Below, piece after piece: positions 19,682 to 28,115 of a DNA stretch of 64,000 nucleotides. A program made the translations under genes and the position numbers. The notes beneath the pieces are model-generated. The model saw only the letters and a list, made by a program, of their open reading frames with translations. It was not told where the DNA came from and made no database searches. The stretch covers positions 1-64,000 of the forward strand of contig CANMVD010000005.1 of assembly GCA_947501275.1 (NCBI GenBank), given 5' to 3'. How positions within the stretch are numbered: position 1 is the stretch's first letter; the number at the start of each line of letters is the position of its first letter. Source of the DNA: an uncultured Tateyamaria sp. Lineage in GTDB: Bacteria > Pseudomonadota > Alphaproteobacteria > Rhodobacterales > Rhodobacteraceae.

Positions 19682-19755
19682 GCAGTCTCCCATTTGCAAT
19701 TGTGTCACGCTATCTTGACAGGTGACATGGCGCAACCGTGCGCACAGGTTTGTTA

Positions 19756-21171
19756 TCAAAAATCTCGGTTTTCATAGGCACTTAGAGCGCGTTTGCGGCC
19801 TTCGTCAGCTGCGACAACCGGGTTTGGGTAGGTGTCGGTTGCGGACATGTTCCAGCTTTTGGGGATCGCATCAAAGTACGACAGCGCATCATCATGTGGA
19901 TTGCTGCGCCCTTCGGCGATCCAGCGGCGCACATAGTCGCGGTTCTTGTCAAACTTATCCAGCTGCGTGACAGGGTTGAACACGCGGAAATATGGCGTTG
20001 CATCGGGGCCAGACCCAGCTGACCATTGCCACCCCATCGCATTGCTGGCCGGATCCCAATCGATCAGGCAGTGATCAAACCACGCTTGTCCGACCTTCCA
20101 ATGTGTCATCAGGTGTTTGGTCAGGTATGATGCAACAATCATGCGGCCGCGATTGTGCATCGTTCCGGTTACGTACATTTCGCGCATGGCTGCATCGACA
20201 AACTGAATGCCCGTACGCCCCTGTTTCCAGGAGATGACTTCGGCAGTGTCTTCGGTGTTCCAGGGGAAATTGTCCCAATCCGGCTTCCAGTTGCCGTTCA
20301 GGATATGTGGTGTGTGGTGCATCAAGTGGTAGGCAAATTCGCGCCAGACCAGTTCCTTCAGGAATGTTTCCGCGCCCTGCTTGCCCTCATGCATCGCGCG
20401 CAATCCGGCATGCCAGCATTGATGCGGGCTGATCTCGCCAACGGCAAGGTTTTCGCTCAGCCCGGATGTTCCATCTGTTGCGGGTAGATCGCGGGTCGTG
20501 TCGTAGCGCGCGACGATGTCGTCGATGAAGTGACCCAGACGGTCCCTTGCCGCCTGTTCACCGATCCGCGCAAAGGGGCGCACGATGTCGCCGCCACGGC
20601 GCATGTCTGCGCCCAACTGCCAGTCTGCCGGTGTTTCGCTGTCTGGCCACTGATCCGGCGCTGCAATGCGGCCCGGCGCGGCCAATGGCGCTGCTACGTC
20701 GCGGTTTTTTACATTGCGCCAGAACGGTGTGTAGACCCGGTAAAACCCGCCTGTTTTTGTTTCGGCTGTCCATGGCTCAAACATCAGGTGCCCGCCAAAA
20801 CTGCGCGCGTCGATCCCGCGTTCCTTCAGGTTCGCCTTGATGTCGGTATCGCGTGAGACCGCATCGGGGTCATAGAGGCGCGACCAGTACACAGCCCCTG
20901 CTCCGGTTTCAGAGATCAACGCGTCCAACACGTCCTGGGCGTTGCCCGAGCGCAAGATCAGTCGACTTCCATTGTCTGCAAGCGATTTTGCAAGGTGCTC
21001 GACGCCCAAACCCCACCGCCATTTGGGGGCTGCGCCAAGCGCGTCAACACTGCTGTCGCGGATTACAACAGGGATCACGGGCAAGCCGGATTTGCAGGCT
21101 GCAGACAAGGCTGCATGATCGCTCAGCCGCAAATCGCGGCGGAACCACATCAGGATAGGGGAATTGCTCAC
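19756..21171 (-). CDS. phr: Deoxyribodipyrimidine photolyase (cryptochrome/photolyase family)
   Basis: This 471-residue flavoprotein repairs cyclobutane pyrimidine dimers using blue light. The N-terminal Rossmann antenna domain starts ILMWFRRDLRLSDHAAL. The C-terminal FAD domain contains ELVWREFAYHLMHHTP, a RTGIQFVDAAMREMYVTG segment, MHNRGRMIVASYL and the diagnostic WDPASNAMGWQW. The start is GTG at 21171. A candidate ECF-sigma promoter (TGATCC-N18-TAA) lies 23-54 bases upstream. It heads a long minus-strand cluster that continues with cfa and trgA. Confidence 0.93.
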   Translation of the reverse strand: MSNSPILMWFRRDLRLSDHAALSAACKSGLPVIPVVIRDSSVDALGAAPKWRWGLGVEHLAKSLADNGSRLILRSGNAQDVLDALISETGAGAVYWSRLYDPDAVSRDTDIKANLKERGIDARSFGGHLMFEPWTAETKTGGFYRVYTPFWRNVKNRDVAAPLAAPGRIAAPDQWPDSETPADWQLGADMRRGGDIVRPFARIGEQAARDRLGHFIDDIVARYDTTRDLPATDGTSGLSENLAVGEISPHQCWHAGLRAMHEGKQGAETFLKELVWREFAYHLMHHTPHILNGNWKPDWDNFPWNTEDTAEVISWKQGRTGIQFVDAAMREMYVTGTMHNRGRMIVASYLTKHLMTHWKVGQAWFDHCLIDWDPASNAMGWQWSAGSGPDATPYFRVFNPVTQLDKFDKNRDYVRRWIAEGRSNPHDDALSYFDAIPKSWNMSATDTYPNPVVAADEGRKRALSAYENRDF

Positions 21172-21193
21172 TCGTGTGTCCGTAACCGTTTGT

Positions 21194-21225
21194 TAAGATT
21201 ACGCAGCACGGCGGTGTTTGGATCA
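21194..21225 (-). promoter_or_regulatory. Candidate RpoE/ChrR-type (singlet oxygen) promoter of phr-cfa
   Basis: Read on the minus strand, TGATCC (21225-21220) is separated by exactly 18 bases from TAATCTT (21201-21195). From memory the Rhodobacter sphaeroides RpoE consensus is TGATCC with a TAA -10 at this spacing. Transcription would begin about 10-17 bases before the phr GTG. phr and cfa are known RpoE targets in that species, which supports the call. Confidence 0.72.
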
Positions 21226-21247
21226 GACGAAGGACGTTGACTTTGCG

Positions 21248-22471
21248 TCACAGGACAGTGTCCAGCGCCGTGAGCAAGTGCGCGATTTCGGCGTCGTTTG
21301 TGTAGTGGGTAAAGCTGAGGCGCAAAACGCCGCGCGCCGGATCAATGCCCATCGCTTCGAGCGCGCGCCCCGCGTAGAAATCTCCCCCACCGCACATGAC
21401 CCCATGCTCGGCCAGTGCCGCAGCGACGGGCACAGGGTCGCGCCCCAGTTCAAGCGCCACAGTCGGCGCGCGTTTGCCTGCGTCTGTTGGGCCAAGGACA
21501 CGCACATCGTTACGCGCTGCAACGGCTTCAAGCACTGGCGTCAGAGCTGCTACCTCACGGGCGCGCATAAGATCATGAACAGCGCGCCCACGCTCCACCG
21601 GACTTGCGTGGCCGCCGATGTGATGCGCGTGCAGCGCATCAACATAATCCGCCATACCAGCACATGCCGCAACCTGCGCATGGTCCGGCCCCGCCGGCGT
21701 GAAGCGCTTATAAAGACTGTCGCCATTGAAATGGTGCCCTTGGTTGGGCAGCAGTTCTGCCAATGTGCGGCGTATAACCATCAACCCTTGGTGTGGTCCG
21801 TAGGTTTTGTAGGCTGAGAACAAATAGATATCGGGGCCCAGATGCCCAACATCCGGAAAGCCATGAGGCGCGTAACTGACACCGTCCACGCACACAAAAG
21901 CCCCTGCGGCGTGGGCCAACGCCGTAATTTCAGTGACCGGATTGATCTCACCAACGACGTTGGAGCAATGCGGGAAACACACCAGTCGGACGCTTTCATC
22001 AAGTAGATCCTCAAGTGCGGCGGGGTCCAGGTGACCCGTTGCGGGATCAACGCACCACTCGCGCACTTCAATCCCATTGTTTGCCAAACGCCGCCACGGG
22101 CCCGTGTTGGCCTCGTGATCCTGATTGGTCACGATGATTGCCTCACCTGGCTCCATCATCTGCGCAAACGCCTGAGCAAGGACATAGGTGTTTTGGGTTG
22201 TGGACGGACCAAAGCTCAACTCGTCTTCATCCACCCCAAGGATTGCCGACATGCGCCGGCGCGCTTCGTCCATTTCCTCTCCGCCAAGACGAGAGGCCGC
22301 GTAGTCGGAATAGGGTTGCACTTTGCGCTGCGTGTAAAAGCGATGCAGGCGATCAATCACCGCGCCACAAGCGTAGCTGCCGCCTGCGTTTTCAAAGAAC
22401 GCCTGCCCTTGCAAAGACGGGTCGGCAAAGGCCGGGAACTGCGCCCGGACAAAGTCGAGATCCAATGACAT
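21248..22471 (-). CDS. Cysteine desulfurase-like aminotransferase class V
   Basis: This 407-residue PLP enzyme belongs to the class V aminotransferase/cysteine desulfurase-like group. The PLP lysine is in FSAYKTYGPHQG (about residue 222). NQDHEANTGPW (His about 119) and VDGVSYAPHG supply the cofactor site Asp and His. The ATG at 22471 is chosen because AGGAG lies seven bases upstream; an ATG six bases earlier would be too close. No SUF or ISC scaffold gene is adjacent; sufE lies 37 kb away. The substrate may be cysteine, selenocysteine or another amino acid. It ends 77 bases before phr, with the phr promoter in that gap. Confidence 0.8.
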   Translation of the reverse strand: MSLDLDFVRAQFPAFADPSLQGQAFFENAGGSYACGAVIDRLHRFYTQRKVQPYSDYAASRLGGEEMDEARRRMSAILGVDEDELSFGPSTTQNTYVLAQAFAQMMEPGEAIIVTNQDHEANTGPWRRLANNGIEVREWCVDPATGHLDPAALEDLLDESVRLVCFPHCSNVVGEINPVTEITALAHAAGAFVCVDGVSYAPHGFPDVGHLGPDIYLFSAYKTYGPHQGLMVIRRTLAELLPNQGHHFNGDSLYKRFTPAGPDHAQVAACAGMADYVDALHAHHIGGHASPVERGRAVHDLMRAREVAALTPVLEAVAARNDVRVLGPTDAGKRAPTVALELGRDPVPVAAALAEHGVMCGGGDFYAGRALEAMGIDPARGVLRLSFTHYTNDAEIAHLLTALDTVL

Positions 22472-22493
22472 CACCATACTCCTGTTGCCAATG

Positions 22494-22527
22494 AAAAAGG
22501 CCCCAACCGCGTAGGTCGGGGCCCTTT
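22494..22527 (-). terminator. Rho-independent terminator of the BCCT transporter gene
   Basis: On the minus strand GGGCCCCGACC and GGTTGGGGCC form a GC-rich stem with one mismatch and a five-base loop, followed by TTTTT. It lies just after the BCCT stop and before the desulfurase-like gene, so it insulates the two. Confidence 0.8.
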
Positions 22528-22569
22528 GATGCTATCTCAGCTTGCCTCAAGAGCAAGCCGATTTTGGCT

Positions 22570-24264
22570 TTATTCTGCCGGGCTTAGGCCATTGCCTGTT
22601 GCGCCCGGGATTTCCGAGTGCACGGCAGGCACGCCAGCCGCTTCGCGGCGCCCGTCATTGTAGATCGCCTTGATCAACGCGATACACATCAGCGCCATCA
22701 CTATGGAGAACGGAAGCGCTCCGATCACCATCGCGGTTTGAATGGCGCCGGTGCCACCAGAGATCAGCAATCCGGCCACAACAAGGCCCAGAGCGCCACC
22801 CCAGAACAGGATATGTGGACGCGCCTTTGGACCTTCGTCGCCGGCTGCATTGATAGTGTTCACGATCAAAACGGCCGAGTCTGCGGATGTCACAAGGAAC
22901 GTCATCAACAGCACAACGATCAGTACTGCCATACCCCACGCCAGTGCCTGCGCAATCGGCGCAAGCATGAACTCGGTCATGGCAAAGATCTTGTCTCCAT
23001 TGGCCGCGTCCAGAATGACACCGTTGGCATCCCCGTTCAGCTCAAGATCAATGGCCGTACCGCCTGCCCATGAGAACCAGACAAAGCACATCAGAGATGG
23101 AACGATCATCGCACCCAAGACAAACTCGCGGACCGAACGCCCACGAGAGATACGCGCAAGGAACAGACCTACGAAGGGTGCGAATGCAATCCACCACGCC
23201 CAGTAGAACACGGGCCACCAGCCCTGCCACTGCGCAAGAAGGAAGGCTTCGGAGCCTTCGACGCCGTCAGACTGGAACACGTTGATGCTGAGCCATGGAA
23301 GCGCAAGAAGGTAGTCAAAGATCCCCACAAAGAACGCTGTCGCCCCGAAGAAGGTCGCACCAAAGATGATGAAGAAGCCCAGCAGGACAATCGACAGCAC
23401 CATGTTGATGTTTGACAACCACTTGATGCCTTTACCGACCCCGGACAGCGCCGACAGTGTGGACGCTCCCATGATTACCAGAAGCGCGACAATGATCCCA
23501 AGCGTTGTTGCAGACCCGTCTTCGAGTACCAGACCGCCAATTCCGATCCGGGTCAGGCCGGCCACGAATTGCTCAACACCAAATCCAAGCGTCTGCGCCA
23601 CGCCAAGGATCGTCGCGACAACAGCAACGATGTCGATGATGTTGCCCAGCAAACCGGATAGGGACGATCCAAACAAAGGTGTCAGCGACGAACGGATCGT
23701 CAGCGGCAGTCCGCGACGATAACTAAAGAAAGCCAGCGCAAGCCCCGCAATTGCGTAACATGCCCAAGCACCTAGACCCCAGTGCAGGAAGGACCAAACA
23801 TAGGCCTCACGCACGTTGTCTTCTCCCAAAGCCGTGGTCGCGCCTTGAATAACGGACGGGTTATTCTTGAAATGGGCGACGGGTTCCGCGACAGCCCATG
23901 TCAGCATCCCGACACCAATACCGGCGCCGAACATCATGGAAAACCACGAGAAGTTGCTGAATTCAGGCTTTTCACCCGGTTGGCCAAGGTTCAAACGCCC
24001 GGCCGTCGGCCAGATCGCAAGCCCAAGACAAACAATCACGAAAAACGTGACAACCCAGATGTACCAAGAGGCAAAGTTGGCCAGAATGACGCTGTTCCAA
24101 TCACCCAGCACAGTGCCCGCTTCGGTTGGCCACACGATGCACCAAACGACCAGCATACTGATGATGATCTTGCTGACCACCGCGACATTGACACTGAACC
24201 CTCGATAAAACCCGCTATCCGCGGTCTTGATCGGGAGCTCCGTGAGAGGAGGTTGAATAGACAT
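22570..24264 (-). CDS. BCCT family betaine/choline/DMSP-type transporter
   Basis: This 564-residue secondary carrier has about 12 membrane helices. The glycine-rich substrate stretch FGAGIGVGMLTWAVAEP and the family signature WWPVFYWAWWIAFAPFVGLF followed by LARISRGRSVREF are intact. Family members take up quaternary ammonium or sulfonium solutes such as glycine betaine, choline, carnitine or DMSP with sodium or protons. A dmdA-acuI operon 1-2 kb away makes DMSP an attractive substrate, but the sequence alone does not decide. The ATG at 24264 has AGGGAA upstream, and a terminator follows the stop codon. Confidence 0.9.
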   Translation of the reverse strand: MSIQPPLTELPIKTADSGFYRGFSVNVAVVSKIIISMLVVWCIVWPTEAGTVLGDWNSVILANFASWYIWVVTFFVIVCLGLAIWPTAGRLNLGQPGEKPEFSNFSWFSMMFGAGIGVGMLTWAVAEPVAHFKNNPSVIQGATTALGEDNVREAYVWSFLHWGLGAWACYAIAGLALAFFSYRRGLPLTIRSSLTPLFGSSLSGLLGNIIDIVAVVATILGVAQTLGFGVEQFVAGLTRIGIGGLVLEDGSATTLGIIVALLVIMGASTLSALSGVGKGIKWLSNINMVLSIVLLGFFIIFGATFFGATAFFVGIFDYLLALPWLSINVFQSDGVEGSEAFLLAQWQGWWPVFYWAWWIAFAPFVGLFLARISRGRSVREFVLGAMIVPSLMCFVWFSWAGGTAIDLELNGDANGVILDAANGDKIFAMTEFMLAPIAQALAWGMAVLIVVLLMTFLVTSADSAVLIVNTINAAGDEGPKARPHILFWGGALGLVVAGLLISGGTGAIQTAMVIGALPFSIVMALMCIALIKAIYNDGRREAAGVPAVHSEIPGATGNGLSPAE

Positions 24265-24274
24265 TTAAGGGTTC

Positions 24275-24304
24275 CCTGTTGTTGTCGTTTTTATAAGCAA
24301 CAGG
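24275..24304. promoter_or_regulatory. Inverted repeat in the BCCT gene leader
   Basis: CCTGTTG at 24275-24281 and CAACAGG at 24298-24304 form a perfect 7-bp inverted repeat, extending to 10 bp with one mismatch, around an AT-rich centre. It sits 11-40 bases upstream of the transporter start and could be an operator or an RNA hairpin. Confidence 0.4.
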
Positions 24305-24437
24305 AAACCACGGCTTTCTCGGATTACGAAACATTAATTGTGCACAAAATGGACATAACCAGTGTCTGATGGGTCGTTTTTTGCCCATTCGTGAAATTGC
24401 GACGCGAATCTTCACCTTTTGAGTGTTTAGGAACGGG

Positions 24438-24854
24438 CTAAAGCGCACCCGTGATCGCCGCCGCATGCGCCTTGATGGTGTCCATATCGCCCATTTGCCC
24501 AGGCGGACGCATCGCAACGCCCGCGTGTCTGGGATGGATGTGGAAATGCAGGTGAAACACCTCTTGCCCACCGGCGGTTTCGTTGAATTGCTGCAGCGTG
24601 ATGCCGTCTGCCTCAAAGGCGGTCTTTGCCGCATTGGCCACCCTCTTTACCGTCGCCATAACGGCGGCCAGTTGGTCATCTGTCGCATCAAGCACATTCC
24701 GGCAAGGCGTCTTGGGAATGACAAGGCAGTGCCCATCCGTGCGCGGCATGATATCCATGAAGCACAGCGTTGCGTCATCCTCGTACACTTTGAAAGACGG
24801 GATTTCGCCCCGCAGGATCTTGGCAAAGATATTCTGGTCGTCATAGGCGGTCAT
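24438..24854 (-). CDS. HIT family hydrolase
   Basis: This 138-residue histidine-triad protein hydrolyses or transfers nucleotidyl groups (HINT/Ap4A hydrolase-like). The family start NIFAKILRGEIPSFKVYED, the nucleotide-binding stretch DIMPRTDGHCLVIPK and the triad HLHFHIH (101-107) are visible. The ATG at 24854 gives the normal length; the reading frame extends further upstream without homology. The gene faces away from the small membrane protein at 25041, leaving a 186-base divergent spacer. The physiological substrate is unknown. Confidence 0.9.
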   Translation of the reverse strand: MTAYDDQNIFAKILRGEIPSFKVYEDDATLCFMDIMPRTDGHCLVIPKTPCRNVLDATDDQLAAVMATVKRVANAAKTAFEADGITLQQFNETAGGQEVFHLHFHIHPRHAGVAMRPPGQMGDMDTIKAHAAAITGAL

Positions 24855-25040
24855 GGTGTGTGCTTTTCTCTTACTGAACTTGATACATACCCTAGCTGAG
24901 GTGATCGGAATTGCCAGCCGCGATGAGACTACGCCAGCCATCCGGTTCACACTCAAAGCTGTGCAAAAAAATTTTCGGCGATGTCTTGAACGGCGTTCAT
25001 GCAATCTTAAATCATGAACATCGTTCAAGGGAGAATTAAA

Positions 25041-25337
25041 ATGAGTGATATTGCAATTATTGCGATCTTGGTCACGGTCGTTACGATAATAGGGCTTATT
25101 GGCTGCGCGACAGTTCAGCAACGCGCAATGAAATGGTTTTGGACTGCTCTGGGCATTCCAGCCGCCATCTCCGCCTGCCTGTTTGCGGCAGCTTCAACCG
25201 CTTCGGGCTGGGACGGCGTCACGTACATGGCTTTACTTGTTTTTGGCAGCCTTCCCGCCACCGCCGCCGTTTTGCTCGGCGGAGGTATCGGCTTGATCAC
25301 AAGGCCCAAATTGCCTCGGCCCGCCTACAGGGTTTGA
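25041..25337 (+). CDS. Small three-helix membrane protein of unknown function
   Basis: The 98-residue product begins MSDIAIIAILVTVVTIIGL and has three predicted membrane helices (about 4-25, 33-53, 59-80) and a short basic tail RPKLPRPAYRV. The ATG at 25041 has an excellent AAGGGAG seven bases upstream, which argues for a real gene although I recognise no family. It stands alone on the plus strand, facing the acuI-dmdA operon; a large hairpin follows its stop codon. Confidence 0.65.
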   Translation: MSDIAIIAILVTVVTIIGLIGCATVQQRAMKWFWTALGIPAAISACLFAAASTASGWDGVTYMALLVFGSLPATAAVLLGGGIGLITRPKLPRPAYRV

Positions 25338-25361
25338 CGAAATACCTGAGACTTCACGTAT

Positions 25362-25404
25362 CACCTAACGCGGTAAAACCATGGGTTTCACGCAGCGTTA
25401 GGTG
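25362..25404. terminator. Long hairpin between the small membrane protein gene and acuI
   Basis: CACCTAACGC (25362-25371) and GCGTTAGGTG (25395-25404) are a perfect 10-bp inverted repeat, with a further AAACC-ATG-GGTTT palindrome inside the loop. On the plus strand a TTTTT run follows at 25411-25415. It lies between convergent stop codons and is best read as a bidirectional terminator, though the long loop is unusual. Confidence 0.55.
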
Positions 25405-25427
25405 GTTCATGTTTTTCGCATAACGCA

Positions 25428-26414
25428 TTAGGCGTTCACATCGACAACCACGCGGCCCTTCACCTGACCTTTGAGGATGGCTCGTCCAAGATCAGGCAAG
25501 TCTGAAAGGGTCGCGGGTTGAACCATCGCTTCCAGCTTGTCCATCGGCAAATCCTTGGCAATTCGCTCCCATGCACGCAATCGGTTTTCGTAAGGTTGCA
25601 TGACGCTGTCGATACCCAAAAGGTTCACACCGCGCAGCAAAAACGGAATGACTGTCGCTGGCAGGCCCGCACCACCTGCAAGGCCAACAGCAGCAACAGA
25701 ACCACCATATTTGACCTGCCCCAGCAAACGGGCCAGCATCTCGCCACCGACCGCGTCGACGCATCCGCCCCAAGTCTCGGCCTCAAGGGGGCGTTTAGTA
25801 GTTTCATTCAGCTCTTCGCGTGCCACAATTTGGGTGGCCCCCAGCGACGTCAGATAGTCCGCCGTCTCGGGACGCCCTGTCACACCCGCCACTTGATGAC
25901 CCAGATTTGCCAAAATGGCTGTTGCAACCGATCCAACACCACCCGCGGCACCGGTCACCAATACCGGACCGTCCTTGATGCCATGATCTTCCAGCGCCAT
26001 CACAGCCAGCATCGCGGTAAAGCCGGCCGTGCCGACAGCCATTGCCTGCCGCGTGTCCAACCCGTTGGGCAGCGGCACAAGCCAATCTGCCTTCACGCGC
26101 GCTTTTTGTGCATAGCCCCCCCAATGCGCCTCGCCCACGCGCCAGCCAGTCAGGACAACTTTATCGCCCGGGGCATAGCGGTCATCGTCGGATGCTTCGA
26201 CAGTGCCGGCAAAGTCGATACCCGGCACATGGGGATAATTGCGCACCAACCCCCCACCGGGGCCTATGCACAACCCGTCCTTGTAATTCACGGTGGAATA
26301 TTCAACCGCAACAGTGACTTCACCGGCAGGCAGATCATCCAGTCCCAGTTGTTGGACCGCAGCAGATGTTTTTCCGCTTTCTTCGTCTTTATTCACAACC
26401 AACGCATTAAACAT
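25428..26414 (-). CDS. acuI: Acrylyl-CoA reductase (NADPH), AcuI
   Basis: This 328-residue zinc-free medium-chain reductase of the YhdH/AcuI group reduces acryloyl-CoA to propionyl-CoA. That step detoxifies the product of DMSP cleavage and serves DMSP carbon assimilation. The family start with STVNYKDGLC, the PHVPGIDFAGTV segment and the NADPH loop VTGAAGGVGSVA (about 151-162) are visible. GGAG lies six bases before the ATG. It is 88 bases downstream of dmdA on the same strand, an arrangement known from roseobacters and strong support for the AcuI assignment over other YhdH-like reductases. Confidence 0.92.
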   Translation of the reverse strand: MFNALVVNKDEESGKTSAAVQQLGLDDLPAGEVTVAVEYSTVNYKDGLCIGPGGGLVRNYPHVPGIDFAGTVEASDDDRYAPGDKVVLTGWRVGEAHWGGYAQKARVKADWLVPLPNGLDTRQAMAVGTAGFTAMLAVMALEDHGIKDGPVLVTGAAGGVGSVATAILANLGHQVAGVTGRPETADYLTSLGATQIVAREELNETTKRPLEAETWGGCVDAVGGEMLARLLGQVKYGGSVAAVGLAGGAGLPATVIPFLLRGVNLLGIDSVMQPYENRLRAWERIAKDLPMDKLEAMVQPATLSDLPDLGRAILKGQVKGRVVVDVNA

Positions 26415-26502
26415 CTACTTCTCCATTCCGGGGTCGATCCCCTGCTTCATCTTGCAAAATAAACTTCGGGGAGCCTGAGGGGCTGGCCCCTCAGTCCCGT
26501 CA

Positions 26503-27609
26503 TCACAACCAGAAAGACTCCTGGACCGTCGCACGACGCAAGCCATCCGGTGCATCAACCTCAAGCACAGTGCCGGGATCCCAATGGGTCATGCGCACCA
26601 TGCCGATCGACACATTTGTCTTGAAATCGGGCGACCACGCCGCCGACGTGACCTGACCCACACGCTTGCCATTGGCCATGAGTGGCCAGGGACGATCACA
26701 CGGGGGCACCGCGGCGCCATCAATCGCAATCGGACGGATTTGCTGGACCGGGCCTTCTTTGGACACACGCAACAACGCATCCCTGCCGATACAGCCGATG
26801 GCAGTCTGCGTGTCACAAAACCGACCCAACCCGCATTCATGCGGTGTGTTGTCGTCGGTCATGTCGTTGCCATAGCTCATCAGGCCACCTTCGATCCGCT
26901 CAATGGCATTGGGACATCCCGCGCGCACATTCAGATCCTCGCCTGCTTCAAACAATGTGTTCCACAGCGGCATCCCCAGGTCGCTGCCATCAAGGTAGAT
27001 CTCAAAACCGCCCTGCTTGGAGTACCCCGAACGGGCGATGGCCAGATCACGCCCCATGAACTGAAACATATCAAAGCGGAAAAAACGGATGTCGCGGACA
27101 CGTTCACCAAAGACACGTTCCATCAACTCATCTGACTTTGGCCCCTGAACCGCCAACGGAGACACATCCGGTTCATCCACCAACACATCCAGGCGATAAC
27201 CGTTGGCGATCCCCTTGACCCACAACAGCAAATCCGAATCCGCAATCGAAATCCACCAGCGATCCTCGCTCAATTTCACAGCCACCGGATCGTTCAACAT
27301 GCCGCCGGTTTCATCGACGATAGGCACATAATAGCACTGGCCCGGCAGCATCGATCGAAGATCCCGCGGGGTCAACATTTGCATCAGGCGTCCCGCATCC
27401 GGGCCGCGCAATTCGACCTGGCGTTCGACCGACACGTCCCAGACCTGCACATGATCCTTGAGGTGACGATAGTCCGCCTCCACGCTTTCAAAAACAGTTG
27501 GTAACAGCATCCGGTTGTACACGGTATAGGCCTTGACACCGGCGGCTTCGACTCCGGCGGAAAACGGGGTGCGCCGCAGGCGGCGCGAGGGAGAAATCAT
27601 TGCCATCAT
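26503..27609 (-). CDS. dmdA: DMSP demethylase DmdA
   Basis: This 368-residue enzyme of the GcvT-like fold moves a methyl group from dimethylsulfoniopropionate to tetrahydrofolate, giving methylmercaptopropionate and 5-methyl-THF. The family N-terminus SPSRRLRRTPFSAGVEAAGV, the QCYYVPIVDETGGMLNDPVA segment, a SKQGGFEIY strand and the ERIEGGLMSYGNDMT motif all match DmdA rather than the glycine cleavage T-protein. Three start codons are possible (27609, 27606, 27600). The first overlaps the DinB stop (ATGA) and AGAGGA lies just upstream. It is the fourth gene of a five-gene operon. Confidence 0.94.
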   Translation of the reverse strand: MMAMISPSRRLRRTPFSAGVEAAGVKAYTVYNRMLLPTVFESVEADYRHLKDHVQVWDVSVERQVELRGPDAGRLMQMLTPRDLRSMLPGQCYYVPIVDETGGMLNDPVAVKLSEDRWWISIADSDLLLWVKGIANGYRLDVLVDEPDVSPLAVQGPKSDELMERVFGERVRDIRFFRFDMFQFMGRDLAIARSGYSKQGGFEIYLDGSDLGMPLWNTLFEAGEDLNVRAGCPNAIERIEGGLMSYGNDMTDDNTPHECGLGRFCDTQTAIGCIGRDALLRVSKEGPVQQIRPIAIDGAAVPPCDRPWPLMANGKRVGQVTSAAWSPDFKTNVSIGMVRMTHWDPGTVLEVDAPDGLRRATVQESFWL

Positions 27610-28115
27610 TCGTCCTCTGGCATGAGCACAACATCACTTACGGGCGCCTTGACGCCCACGGCTGTCATCATCGCGTGCACTTGGCCGCGGTGATGGGTTT
27701 GGTGATTGAACATCTGGGCAACGCAGAGGTCGCGTTTCTTGACAAAACTCTGGTCGAGCGCCGCAGAATACCACGTCACATCGCCCTTCAGATCAAGCGT
27801 GCGCAGCGTGTCCGCCCACATACGGATACCGCCATCCAGCCGAAAGCGCTCTGCGCTCCAGACCGCAAAGGTTGGCGTGAATGTCGTATGCTCGGACGGA
27901 TCCACTGATGGAGGATCGATGCGCGGCTCAAACCGGCTCATCCACAATGTATCACCCCACAGCAGGTGATTTAGCGTTGCCATGATGGAGCCAAAAAAAG
28001 CGCCGCGATCCTTGCGCAAGTCCTTGTCCGACATCTCTGCCAGCAGCTCGGTCAATTGCCGGTTCTGCCATGCGTTGTATCGCGCCATCATGCGGACATA
28101 GCCCGCGTCGATCAC
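27606..28115 (-). CDS. DinB family protein
   Basis: This 169-residue four-helix-bundle protein belongs to the DinB/YfiT-like superfamily, whose members include metal-dependent thiol transferases. The expected metal-binding histidines are H50 (LNHLLWGD) and H138 and H142 in NHQTHHRGQVH. The start is GTG overlapping the DUF1326 stop (GTGA); its own stop overlaps the dmdA ATG. Tight coupling to dmdA hints at a role linked to DMSP or its sulfur product methanethiol, but that is only inference; DNA-damage induction is the classical context of the family. Confidence 0.85.
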   Translation of the reverse strand: MIDAGYVRMMARYNAWQNRQLTELLAEMSDKDLRKDRGAFFGSIMATLNHLLWGDTLWMSRFEPRIDPPSVDPSEHTTFTPTFAVWSAERFRLDGGIRMWADTLRTLDLKGDVTWYSAALDQSFVKKRDLCVAQMFNHQTHHRGQVHAMMTAVGVKAPVSDVVLMPEDE

